45,556 nt of DNA from the NCBI GenBank assembly GCA_022447665.1, contig JAKVAQ010000037.1, forward strand, positions 1 to 45,556, in the 5' to 3' direction. This stretch comes from Crocinitomicaceae bacterium (GTDB lineage Bacteria > Bacteroidota > Bacteroidia > Flavobacteriales_D > Crocinitomicaceae). Position 1 is the stretch's first letter; each line of letters starts with the position of its first letter. A model generated the notes under the pieces. The model was given only the letters and a program-made list of their open reading frames with translations. It made no database searches and was not told the DNA's origin. Below, piece by piece: positions 1 through 9,993 of this stretch. The translations under genes were made by a program, and so were the position numbers.

Positions 1-2
1 TA

Positions 3-506
3 TATCCTACACCGCCTATCACAGTTTCTCCTACAGTTTATGCTATTCAAGGAGATACAAGTTTGATTTGGGCCGATGGAGATGGCAGTATAATATGGTC
101 ACCACCTACATTTATTGCTTGTACAACCTGTCCTGAAACAGCAGTTTGGCCGAACAGACCAACAACGTATACCGCGACCTTAACCGATGAAAATGGTTGT
201 TTAAATTCGGGAAATGTTCCGATTTTATATGATCCTATTATTTATGTGCCAAATGCTTTTACGCCGGATGGTAATTCGGTTAATCCTTATTTCTTCGCAG
301 TAACGCATAATATTGATAACTTCAAAATGTACATCTTTAACCGATGGGGTGAGACCATCAAAATCATCGAGAATGAAGGCGATGTATGGGACGGTTATTA
401 TAATGGAACTCTTGTAAAAGATGATGTGTACGTATGGCAAATTTCTTACACCGATTTCGAAGGTGAAAGCTATACGTTAAGAGGCCACGTGACGGTGTTG
501 AAGTAG
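3..506 (+). CDS. T9SS cargo protein, C-terminal part (gliding motility-associated C-terminal domain), 5' truncated by window
   Basis: The reading frame is open from the first bases of the window, so only the C-terminal ~167 residues of a probably much larger secreted protein are present. The visible part has Ig/PKD-like text with a CxxC (ACTTC) and then the hallmark of the type B T9SS sorting domain: a 'YVPNAFTPDG' segment, 'MYIFNRWGE', 'WDGYYNGT', 'DVYVWQISYTD' and a final 'GHVTVLK'. This family is exported across the outer membrane by the type IX system and is retained on or released from the surface. The upstream domains that would define its function are outside the window. The stop codon lies one base from the convergent exonuclease gene, leaving no room for a dedicated terminator. 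Confidence 0.9.
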   Translation, partial: YPTPPITVSPTVYAIQGDTSLIWADGDGSIIWSPPTFIACTTCPETAVWPNRPTTYTATLTDENGCLNSGNVPILYDPIIYVPNAFTPDGNSVNPYFFAVTHNIDNFKMYIFNRWGETIKIIENEGDVWDGYYNGTLVKDDVYVWQISYTDFEGESYTLRGHVTVLK

Positions 507-507
507 C

Positions 508-1236
508 CTACTCCGAAAAGAAAATATTCTCGTCTTTTACCAATCCCTCATTTCTAAACTTTAAGAAAAGTTGAATTAAGGCGACTACGTCTTTTTCACA
601 ATACGTTGTAATTCTTGGGAGGTCATTTTCTTCGTAATAAACACGGGCCACATCAGCGCCAGAGATGTCATCTTTGGGCGTTGGTACACCAAAAATATGA
701 CAGAGTAAACTCAGGCCTGTGTAGTGTTTATAGTCACCAAACTTCCATAATTCCATCGTATCTAAATGGTTTATTTCCCATGGTTTTTTGCCAGCAATAT
801 CTAAAGTGCCGGGAAGGTCAATTCCGTTAATTAACATCCTTCTGCAGATATAAGGGAAGTCAAACTCTTTGGCATTGTGTCCACAAAGAATATGGTTTGG
901 AGTATTGTAATAATCATTCACCATTGCGGCAAAATCACGAAGTAATTTCTCTTCATCGTCATCAGCAAATGACTTCAAACGAATCTCTTTCCCTCCAGTA
1001 ATTCTATCTTTCACTAAGCCGCATGAAATGCATACAATTTTACCAAACTCGGCCATGATTCCTGCTCGCTCATAAGCCTGTTCAGGCGTGAGGTTATCAC
1101 GATCAATGATAAACCTATTCTTGGTTAAATAATGCTTTGCTGTATCCTCATCTAAATCTGAGAATTCATAAACTGCTGGAACAGTTTCAATATCAAGAAA
1201 TAATATTCTATCGAGTTGGAGTTTCTTTAATTGCAT
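508..1236 (-). CDS. 3'-5' exonuclease, PolB-exonuclease-like (DnaQ fold)
   Basis: A 242-residue protein that fits the predicted 3'-5' exonucleases related to the PolB exonuclease domain (the DNA_pol_B_exo2 type). All three exonuclease motifs are visible: ExoI 'FLDIETVP' with Asp15 and Glu17, ExoII 'CGHNAKEFDFPYICRR', and ExoIII 'YCEKDVVALIQL' near residue 215. These acidic residues bind two metal ions that hydrolyse DNA from the 3' end. The enzyme should be cytoplasmic and act in repair or processing; its exact substrate is unknown. Its ATG directly abuts the stop of the upstream BNR-repeat gene with no spacer, so the two are probably co-transcribed, although no functional link is obvious. 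Confidence 0.88.
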   Translation of the reverse strand: MQLKKLQLDRILFLDIETVPAVYEFSDLDEDTAKHYLTKNRFIIDRDNLTPEQAYERAGIMAEFGKIVCISCGLVKDRITGGKEIRLKSFADDDEEKLLRDFAAMVNDYYNTPNHILCGHNAKEFDFPYICRRMLINGIDLPGTLDIAGKKPWEINHLDTMELWKFGDYKHYTGLSLLCHIFGVPTPKDDISGADVARVYYEENDLPRITTYCEKDVVALIQLFLKFRNEGLVKDENIFFSE

Positions 1237-3816
1237 TTATAGCTTCACAATTGAGGTTGACTTGTCTCCCAATTTTAGCAAATAATTCCCACTTGGCAAT
1301 TCAGCAACATTGATACTTTGATTATTTCCAATCGGCACAATAGACTTTGTCAAAATGAGCTTACCATTAAGGTCGTATATTTCTGCGTTTTCGACTTCCG
1401 TTACATTTTTGAAATATAGCAAGTCCTCGGCAGGGTTTGGATAAACTGTAAAGTCGTTTTCAGCCTCCTCAACCCCTAAGTCCATAGGCCCTTGAAGATT
1501 TTCTAACCAAGAAATATCATATGAATACATTGATCTTGAGAAAGTACCTGCAACCAATTTGAAATTCGGAATATCAAAATGTAATTCAGTTACCGTTACG
1601 AATGGTAAATCAACCCCTAAATAATCCCAGGTTGTTCCACTATTCGAAGAGAAGAATACGCCACCATCAAGAGCGGCAAAAAGCATCTCATCGTCATACC
1701 AAGGAGCAATGGCAATATCATTTACAGGTGCTAGAGGTAAATCTCCAGAAACATCTACCCAAGTATCACCATAATCAGTTGACTTGTACAAGTAAGACTC
1801 TAAATCATTTTGCTCGTACCCTGAGAATGTCACATAAACCGTTCCTTCATCATCAGGAGAGCAACGCAATCCAGTAACGTATCTATCCGGCAATGACCCA
1901 GTAATATTTGTATAGGTCCACGTACTTCCAGAACGATTTCCACGCCACACCCATCCATCACTTGTTCCAACATAAAGAACATCATCATTCCCAGTAGGCT
2001 GTGCTAGCTCAGTAATCGTATGTTGCGAGAGAAATCCTTCGAAGATACCATCCTCAGCTTTCGTTAAATCAATGCTTTCAGAAGTGTAGAATAAATCCCA
2101 AGGTGCTAAATCCATAATCCAAATTCCTGAACCACCCACAATTAATTCATTGGTTTGGTCATTGTATAAGTATGGTGTATCCCAGTTGAAACGATCGGCA
2201 CATAAATCACTTGGACTAATGGTTTCAAAATCGCCGGTAAGAACATTTTCATAATATAATCCTCCCCGTTGGGTTTCATAAAATACCGCTCCGGGTGTTT
2301 CTTCGCTATAAGTCATTCTAAACCCATCACCTCCAAATAGTCTATCCCATGAATTGAAAACGCTCGCATTTCCAGACATAGAACCATTATCTTGTGCACC
2401 TCCTCCGTAAAGGCCATCATTTAGTGGGTCAATTTCTATATGATAGAATTGAGTCACCGGAATATTTTCAATGTCGGTCCAGGTTAACGCATTATTGGAT
2501 GTTTGATAAAGGCCACCATCAGTTGCGATGATGTAGGTATCGGCATCTAAGTATAAAATGTCGTGCTTATCTGCATGTACTTCGTACGTCCACCATTCGG
2601 GAACACATAAATCCCAAGTAGCCCCACCGTCTTCAGATTTGAACATATCAACGCCCTGAATAATCAATTGGTCCTCATCATATGGATTCACATGAATATC
2701 TCCAAAGTACCATCCGAAACCTCCCATGGCATTTGTTGGAAGCCCCCCGGCATGAACGTCAAGTGCAGTCCAGTTTGCTCCAGCGTCCGTAGTTTTATAG
2801 ACATCCTTTACATCTAAATCAGCACCATCAACATACAAAGCTAAAAGCGTATTCGGGTCAGAAGGCATAATTTCAAGTCCAATTCTTGCTTCATCTGTGC
2901 TCGGTAAACCACTTGTGAGCTCTGTCCAGGTATCGCCACCATCAGTACTTTTGTAAATACCAGCTTCTGGACCTGTTACTAGGGATTTAAACGGAAGGTT
3001 TATGCGGTTAAATCCAGTAGCATATATAATATCCGGATCAACAGGATTGATCACGAAATCAACCACACCTGATGTATCTGAAAGGAAAAGAACATTGGTC
3101 CAGGTACTTCCTCCATCTTCACTTCTGTATAATCCACGATCTGTTGTTTTCTCGAACGTATTACCCAGGGTGCTCACAAAAATTCTATCAGAATCTGTCG
3201 GGTCTACCTGCACTTTTGTAACTATTCCCACATTGTCAAGGCCAAGATGTGTCCAGGTATCACCAGCATCTTCACTCTTGTAAACACCATTTCCAAGGAA
3301 TGAGCCTCCTCCAAAATTTTTATCTCCTGTACCCACATAAACGATGTCTTCATCAACTGGGTCTAAGGTAATATCGCCTATCGCCAAATACGAAAACTCA
3401 TCAAAAATTGGATCCCAAGAGCTTCCCCCATCGATAGTTTTGAAAATTCCTCCATTACATGCGCCGGCATAAATAATTCCAGGATCTGAAGGTGCTCCTG
3501 CCAACGCGTTAAAACGGCCACCAATGTTTCCTGGGCCTTCTTGAATCCATGGATTGGTTAGAATTACCGTTTTCTTGGTCGCAAAACTACGTTGTTTCAC
3601 AGCGTTTACACTTTCTAAATATTCCTCTTGATCAAATCCATCTGGATAAGATCTTACTTGTAGCCAATAATTGTATTGATCAGGAGATTTTCCTTCTTCT
3701 TCAATTTTTTCTTCCTGTACAACTTCTGTGATTTTTGTAGCAGGAGCGGTAAATGTGTAAATACCCAGGATTGCAATCAAGACCACGGGCAGACTAAGTG
3801 CAATTATTTTCTTCAT
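1237..3816 (-). CDS. Secreted Asp-box (BNR/sortilin-like) beta-propeller protein with T9SS type A sorting domain
   Basis: 859 residues. An N-terminal hydrophobic stretch (residues ~4-25) is a signal peptide or anchor. The body carries about nine Asp-box repeats of the S-x-D-x-G-x-T-W kind, for example 'IYKSTDGGDTW', 'VYKSEDAGDTW', 'LYRSEDGGSTW' and 'LYKSTDYGDTW', which build one or two beta-propellers as in sialidase- and VPS10/sortilin-like proteins. No sialidase catalytic residues could be assigned, so glycosidase activity is not claimed. The last ~75 residues ('FTVYPNPAEDLLYF' to 'GNYLLKLGDKSTSIVKL') are a type A T9SS sorting domain, implying export to the cell surface or medium. The start overlaps the divergent serine-hydrolase promoter region by position only. 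Confidence 0.9.
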   Translation of the reverse strand: MKKIIALSLPVVLIAILGIYTFTAPATKITEVVQEEKIEEEGKSPDQYNYWLQVRSYPDGFDQEEYLESVNAVKQRSFATKKTVILTNPWIQEGPGNIGGRFNALAGAPSDPGIIYAGACNGGIFKTIDGGSSWDPIFDEFSYLAIGDITLDPVDEDIVYVGTGDKNFGGGSFLGNGVYKSEDAGDTWTHLGLDNVGIVTKVQVDPTDSDRIFVSTLGNTFEKTTDRGLYRSEDGGSTWTNVLFLSDTSGVVDFVINPVDPDIIYATGFNRINLPFKSLVTGPEAGIYKSTDGGDTWTELTSGLPSTDEARIGLEIMPSDPNTLLALYVDGADLDVKDVYKTTDAGANWTALDVHAGGLPTNAMGGFGWYFGDIHVNPYDEDQLIIQGVDMFKSEDGGATWDLCVPEWWTYEVHADKHDILYLDADTYIIATDGGLYQTSNNALTWTDIENIPVTQFYHIEIDPLNDGLYGGGAQDNGSMSGNASVFNSWDRLFGGDGFRMTYSEETPGAVFYETQRGGLYYENVLTGDFETISPSDLCADRFNWDTPYLYNDQTNELIVGGSGIWIMDLAPWDLFYTSESIDLTKAEDGIFEGFLSQHTITELAQPTGNDDVLYVGTSDGWVWRGNRSGSTWTYTNITGSLPDRYVTGLRCSPDDEGTVYVTFSGYEQNDLESYLYKSTDYGDTWVDVSGDLPLAPVNDIAIAPWYDDEMLFAALDGGVFFSSNSGTTWDYLGVDLPFVTVTELHFDIPNFKLVAGTFSRSMYSYDISWLENLQGPMDLGVEEAENDFTVYPNPAEDLLYFKNVTEVENAEIYDLNGKLILTKSIVPIGNNQSINVAELPSGNYLLKLGDKSTSIVKL

Positions 3817-3914
3817 GGTCTTATAAATTTAAGAAATTCAATCCTTTAACACTAAAAAATAAAATAAAGAGATTGGAATTCTATACATGTGCATTGATTT
3901 TCCGTATATTAAAT

Positions 3915-5132
3915 ATGATAATGAAGTGGATTAAAAAACTATTGAAATGGTTTATGTGGCTTTTAGTGATAGCCATAGTAGCCTTTAACTTAGCCATTGT
4001 TTTTACCGGTCGTTTCTACGTTTACAAGGGAATAGCCAATACTTATTTAGTGGGCGAGCTTCAGCCCACCATCTATGATTTGGATGTTTTTCACAACAGA
4101 AAAGTACCAGCGGCAGACCCACAGCCTTGGATTGAATCTCCAATTTTATACACCTTAGACTTTACGAAGGAAGAAAGAGAATTGGTAGAATCTTTGGATC
4201 CGGCTTCCTTTTTGGTGCTACATGGCGATACTTTGATTTATGAAGAGTATTGGAATGAGCATCATCAGCATACCGTAAGTAATTCGTTTTCTGGTGGAAA
4301 GTCAGTAATCTCTTTACTAATTGGAGTTGCCATTGAAGAAGGCAAGATTAAATCCTTAGACGAACCAGTTGCCAATTATTTGGAGGAGTTCAATGATGAA
4401 AAGAAAGATATTACGATACGACATGTGATTACTATGAGCACAGGACTTTCCTGGAGTGAATCATATTATTCACCTTTTACGGATGTAGCGGAGTTATACT
4501 ACGATACAGATGCAAGAGATCTATCCTTAAATCGCCGGACCATAGAAGAACCACCTGGAGAAATTCATGACTATAAAAGTGGAGATACGCAGGTACTATT
4601 GTACGTACTTCAAGAAGCTGTAGGAATGTCCGCTTCAGAGTATGCGTCAGAAAAGTTATGGAAGCCCATGGGGGCTGAAAGTGATGCTTTTTGGAGTTTA
4701 ACAGGTGATGAAAACAGTGCCGAAAAAGCCTTTTGTTGTATGTATGCTACAAGCAGAGATTTCTTAAGACTTGGAAGGCTGGTAAACAATAAGGGAAATT
4801 GGAAGGGAGAACAATTGGTGCCTGAATCTTATGTTGAAGAGTTTATGACCTTAGCTCCTTTAAAAACAAGAGAAGGAGAGCCTAATTTGAGATATGGATA
4901 TCAGTACTGGTTGTACACTGGTTTCGATTTCACAGTGGGTTATTTTAGAGGAATGCGTGGACAGTTTATTATTTCTGTTCCGGAAAAAGATCTAGTGATT
5001 GTAAGAACAGGTGGTAAAACTCAACCAAACTGGGTAAACACCGAAACCGAAAAACATGATGAACTTGTGGGCCATTATTCCGAGCTAGATGACTACGTTA
5101 AGATTGGTCTTCGAATGATCGAAAGTTATTAA
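3915..5132 (+). CDS. Membrane-anchored serine hydrolase, beta-lactamase class C/esterase family
   Basis: The reading frame opens at 3798, but the first ~39 codons run through the divergent gene's start and a non-coding AT-rich stretch. I therefore choose the ATG at 3915 (MIMKW), which is followed at once by a membrane anchor (residues ~9-31). The SxxK nucleophile motif is 'FSGGKS' (Ser126, Lys129) and the second motif is Y-x-S in 'HDYKSGD' (Tyr220). 'RTGGKTQ' near the C-terminus stands in for the KTG/HxG box. The family (PF00144) includes peptidases acting on cell-wall peptides, esterases and beta-lactamases, so the substrate cannot be told. The active domain probably faces the periplasm. Confidence 0.88.
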   Translation: MIMKWIKKLLKWFMWLLVIAIVAFNLAIVFTGRFYVYKGIANTYLVGELQPTIYDLDVFHNRKVPAADPQPWIESPILYTLDFTKEERELVESLDPASFLVLHGDTLIYEEYWNEHHQHTVSNSFSGGKSVISLLIGVAIEEGKIKSLDEPVANYLEEFNDEKKDITIRHVITMSTGLSWSESYYSPFTDVAELYYDTDARDLSLNRRTIEEPPGEIHDYKSGDTQVLLYVLQEAVGMSASEYASEKLWKPMGAESDAFWSLTGDENSAEKAFCCMYATSRDFLRLGRLVNNKGNWKGEQLVPESYVEEFMTLAPLKTREGEPNLRYGYQYWLYTGFDFTVGYFRGMRGQFIISVPEKDLVIVRTGGKTQPNWVNTETEKHDELVGHYSELDDYVKIGLRMIESY

Positions 5133-5293
5133 ATAACTGATAGTACAGATCCTAATAGCCATAGAGAAAATAAAAGTACGGGTAGTAATATAAATAGTCC
5201 GAGTACTATGATTATTGAAGCTCCTGTAAGGCCCAGAACTGAGCTGATGGCAAAAAATGTTTTTGCTTCTACTTTATTCGATTTCTTTGTTTC
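5129..5293 (-). pseudogene. Start-less in-frame continuation of the upstream lipoprotein gene: membrane hairpin
   Basis: This segment lies in the same frame as, and immediately after, the TAA of the acidic lipoprotein gene. It reads ETKKSNKVEAKTFF, then AISSVLGLTGASIII, then VLGLFILLPVLLFSL, then WLLGSVLSVI and a stop. There are two hydrophobic segments around a Pro and a Gly-rich turn, as expected of a coding membrane hairpin and not of random intergenic DNA. It contains no ATG, GTG or TTG codon in frame, so it could be translated only by readthrough. It ends 4 bases inside the convergent serine-hydrolase gene. I interpret it as the broken 3' half of the gene at 5294-5620. Confidence 0.55.
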
Positions 5294-5620
5294 TTAAACT
5301 TTTTCTACTTCATTAGATGCTGTTTTCGAAGAGTCTTCAATCGTGAAATCTCTTTTTATTTCTAAAGGAAGAATCTCGTTTTCTTCTTCAATTCGCTGTA
5401 TTTCGATTTCGATATCAAATGCTTCCATATCAATAAATTCTGCTTCTCCCTCTTGTTCAACCTCAGGAATCACAATCATATCTAATTCATTGATATTCTC
5501 TTTTTCTACATGTGTATTATTTACCGGTGTTAACTTTCTAAGTGGGTTAATTCCTTTGTAGGATGAACAAGATGTAGTAATTGAACCAATTAAAAAAATG
5601 TATAATGCTGCTCTTTTCAT
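5294..5620 (-). CDS. Small acidic lipoprotein, probably the 5' part of a gene interrupted by TAA
   Basis: 108 residues. 'MKRAALYIFLIGSITTSCSS' is a lipoprotein signal with lipobox-like TSC, so Cys18 would be lipidated. The rest is low-complexity and very acidic (runs such as 'EVEQEGEAEF' and 'EIEIQRIEEENEI'). No family is recognised. After its TAA stop (5294-5296) the same frame continues for 54 codons that encode a hydrophobic hairpin lacking any ATG, GTG or TTG, described in the next entry. This suggests the original gene was ~162 residues with a C-terminal membrane segment, an architecture I recall from other small Bacteroidota lipoproteins. It is either truncated but functional, a pseudogene, or a sequencing artefact. 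Confidence 0.6.
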   Translation of the reverse strand: MKRAALYIFLIGSITTSCSSYKGINPLRKLTPVNNTHVEKENINELDMIVIPEVEQEGEAEFIDMEAFDIEIEIQRIEEENEILPLEIKRDFTIEDSSKTASNEVEKV

Positions 5621-5624
5621 ACTC

Positions 5625-5632
5625 CAAATTTA
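5625..5632 (-). promoter_or_regulatory. Candidate -7 element (TAAATTTG) for the lipoprotein gene
   Basis: Read on the minus strand, TAAATTTG matches the Bacteroidota -7 consensus TAnnTTTG and ends four bases before the ATG at 5620. Transcription would begin at or just beside the start codon, giving a very short or no leader. I find no good -33 TTTG at the expected distance. Confidence 0.35.
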
Positions 5633-5725
5633 CTGGCGATGAAGGCGGATTTCTAATTGAATTAAGTCAAGAACTAAAAAAATTGCAATTTTCGCAAAAC
5701 AATGATGCCATGGAAAGATTCTTAG

Positions 5726-5733
5726 TAAATTTG
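5726..5733 (+). promoter_or_regulatory. Candidate -7 element (TAAATTTG) for the gene at 5738
   Basis: TAAATTTG matches TAnnTTTG. It ends four bases before the GTG start at 5738, so the message would be essentially leaderless. The same octamer drives the divergent gene ~100 bp away. No clear -33 element is seen. Confidence 0.35.
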
Positions 5734-5737
5734 TGAC

Positions 5738-6148
5738 GTGAGAAAAGACATTGAACTCCATCAAATTGAAGACGTAAAATTAGCTGTTGTTAAAGAGCTG
5801 AATGAGGAAAAAACTGCTGAGGTCTTCAACGTTTATTTTATTAATCTAAAGGATACCAAAGTTGAAAACGTCATGGTCTCATCTCGAGGCTACGGAGTGA
5901 ACTTGACTACTGACGAGAAAATAGAAACTTCCCGACTTCGCCATTTTATTGGTGATGTTGAGGGGAAGGACTATGCGAAAATAGAACTCATAATGGAAGA
6001 TCTCTTTTCATTGAACAATGAATACTGGGTTAGTCTTTATGAAGGCAAGCAAATTCAAGAAAAAAAGTTCATTTTTTTAGCGGAGTCTATTTCTGAGACC
6101 AACTTTGTTGATGTTCCTGTTTTGAATAAAAAAGGCGTCTTGATTTAA
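5738..6148 (+). CDS. Conserved Bacteroidota hypothetical protein, GTG start
   Basis: 136 residues, soluble, no signal peptide. The sequence ('MRKDIELHQIEDVKLAVV', 'LRHFIGDV', 'NNEYWVSLYEGKQ', 'EKKFIFLAESI', 'PVLNKKGVLI') resembles a ~130-residue protein that I remember as widespread in Flavobacteriales and sometimes mislabelled as a phenylalanyl-tRNA synthetase subunit. It has no synthetase motifs, and I assign no function. A stop codon (TAA at 5726) lies in frame four codons upstream and no ATG follows before the conserved text, so the GTG at 5738 is the only plausible start. It converges with the membrane glycosyltransferase-like gene, whose stop is one base away. Confidence 0.75.
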   Translation: MRKDIELHQIEDVKLAVVKELNEEKTAEVFNVYFINLKDTKVENVMVSSRGYGVNLTTDEKIETSRLRHFIGDVEGKDYAKIELIMEDLFSLNNEYWVSLYEGKQIQEKKFIFLAESISETNFVDVPVLNKKGVLI

Positions 6149-6149
6149 G

Positions 6150-7735
6150 CTATTCGAATTCGAAATATTTTCGAATAATATTCCCTTCCAAATCTTTGTA
6201 GAAAACAGTTTTTGAGACAAGTTCATTCGCACTACTTTTATAATACACCGCTTTATCTATAAACTGCGAATCCATTATTTTAAGCACTTTGTCTTCATTC
6301 GCTGCCGGGTGTACATCTTGCTTGATAAGGTAAACAAACTCTGGTCCGTTAGGTAGGTCAGTAAATATATAAGTGTCTGAACGAGCATCTTTACCAATTT
6401 GAATACGGCTCTGGTATAACGCCAAGTCTTCCTTTTTTAAAGTGAATCTATTTTGATAATTTACCGCGCTGATTCCAGCATTTAAAAGGGCAAAAACTCC
6501 GAGAACGGCGACGCTTATCTTTCCAATTTTCTCATCAAGTATTTGTTGGATGGCAAAGACACCAGCAGCACTCAAGAGTATTAGCGCTAAAACCATTTTC
6601 ACACTCCCAAAATGATGCAGCACGTTAAAGTTGAAGAAGAGGAAATAGTGAATAAGCACTGCGCTAAGGAATAGTATAATTGGGTTCAATAGTTTTCCGG
6701 GTTCATAAATTCTTGATCGCAAGTTTTTAAGAACTAACGTGATGACCAAACCAAATCCAATGACCAAAAATCCTATCCAAATGCCTGAAGCATCATCCCA
6801 AAAATGTTCTGTGAGCTTATCGTAAGAAGATTCGCTCCCCAAATCAAATTCAGGATTATCAGAGAACATTGCATTCCCCGATCGTTCTGCGAATTTTAAG
6901 CTCCAAACCTTTTCTAAATTATCCCAGCCCTTAATGTTTGTGTATTGAACCAGAGTAGTGATCAATGCCAAGGCACTTCCAATAAACACGGCAATAAATC
7001 CAGACAAGTATATTTTTAGCTTTTTTCTGAAGTAATAGATGAGAAGTACTAAGCCTAAAAGTTCCGTCCAAAATAGCCCCAACCATTCCGTATACACCGC
7101 AAAAAACGTACTCAGTAATAACCCAATTAATACCAACTTCCCATTTGAATAATCAAGCTGAATTACTTTCTGAAATAAGTAAATGGACCAAAGAACAAAT
7201 ATCGGAACCAAGATATCGGCAAAGTAGATCTGGCCGAAATACCAGAGGTTCCCTTCAGAGAATATGAACGTTCCTGCTGCAATTAACCCAATCCAAGATA
7301 TCTTCTCCTTATTGCGCTCAAAGTTGCGAATTACCCAAACCAATAATATTGCTACAAACAGTCCGCATAACAAGGATAAAACTCGAATCGAAGTTACATC
7401 TGGTCCACCGAACAAGCCGGTAGCGTAATAGGCAGTAATGAAACTCATTGGCGGGTAAGAAACATAGTGATGTCCTTCACTATTGGTGACTCCTCCCAAC
7501 ATTTTACGCCCAAAGTTGGCTTTGCTTTTATAGGTGTACACTGGAGAAAACCCTGAGTAGGAAGGCCCTCCGTTTTCGTTCCAAATGTCAGCGGTTATTA
7601 GCGTGTGGGCAGTTACCCACTCATGATGCCGTCCTATAGGCGCATTTAAATTGTCAATTTTTACAAATACAGCAGAAAAAAATAAAATAAGAATACACCC
7701 AAGATGGATGAGGTCGTATTTATACCGCGAAAGCA

Positions 7736-7736
<1 letters not shown>
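6150..7736 (-). CDS. Polytopic membrane protein, GT-C (PMT/ArnT-like) glycosyltransferase candidate
   Basis: 528 residues with a dozen or so hydrophobic segments from residue 10 to ~425 and a hydrophilic C-terminal tail. The first periplasmic loop has 'GRHHEWVTAHTL', where the conserved acidic residue of GT39/GT83-type enzymes is expected, followed by 'YVSYPPMSFITAYY', similar to the YPP segment of ArnT/PMT proteins. Such enzymes move sugars from polyprenyl-phosphate donors to lipids or proteins on the outer face of the inner membrane. Donor and acceptor are unknown. Its ATG overlaps the stop of the upstream FAD oxidoreductase by one base (TAATG), indicating translational coupling and perhaps a joint role in surface glycans. 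Confidence 0.7.
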
Positions 7737-9819
<2,083 letters not shown>

Positions 9820-9878
9820 ACCAATTTTAATTGAGTGGTAAATTTAGAAAAATGTACGGTATTACTGGTGTTAATTAG

Positions 9879-9989
9879 CGTTTTTATGCCGCCGATCACC
9901 TGCGCTTAGAAAAGCTATGGTGATTTAAAAACGGGCTATACGCTATAGTTGTGCTCAATGCACAAGCTGCCGCTGCTATCCCTGGCGGG
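9879..9989. other. Structured intergenic element upstream of scoB: two stem-loops plus conserved-looking block
   Basis: Two structures lie side by side. In the first, CGTTTTTA (9879-9886) pairs perfectly with TAAAAACG (9926-9933) and, inside it, ATCACC (9895-9900) pairs with GGTGAT (9919-9924) around an 18-base loop. In the second, TTGTGC (9949-9954) pairs with GCACAA (9960-9965) over a 5-base loop. That hairpin is flanked by 'GGGCTATACGCTATAG' and 'CTGCCGCTGCTATCCCTGG', text that I recall as a recurring intergenic element in flavobacterial genomes. It sits between the 3' end of the histidine kinase and the start of scoB. It could be an RNA element, a processing or termination site, or a mobile-element remnant. 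Confidence 0.55.
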
Positions 9990-9993
9990 AAAC

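Noticed and set aside
3002-3283. Antisense open frames within the Asp-box protein gene (also 1602-1877)
   Set aside because: Biased codon use of the repeats keeps the other strand open. There is no promoter, start context or domain.
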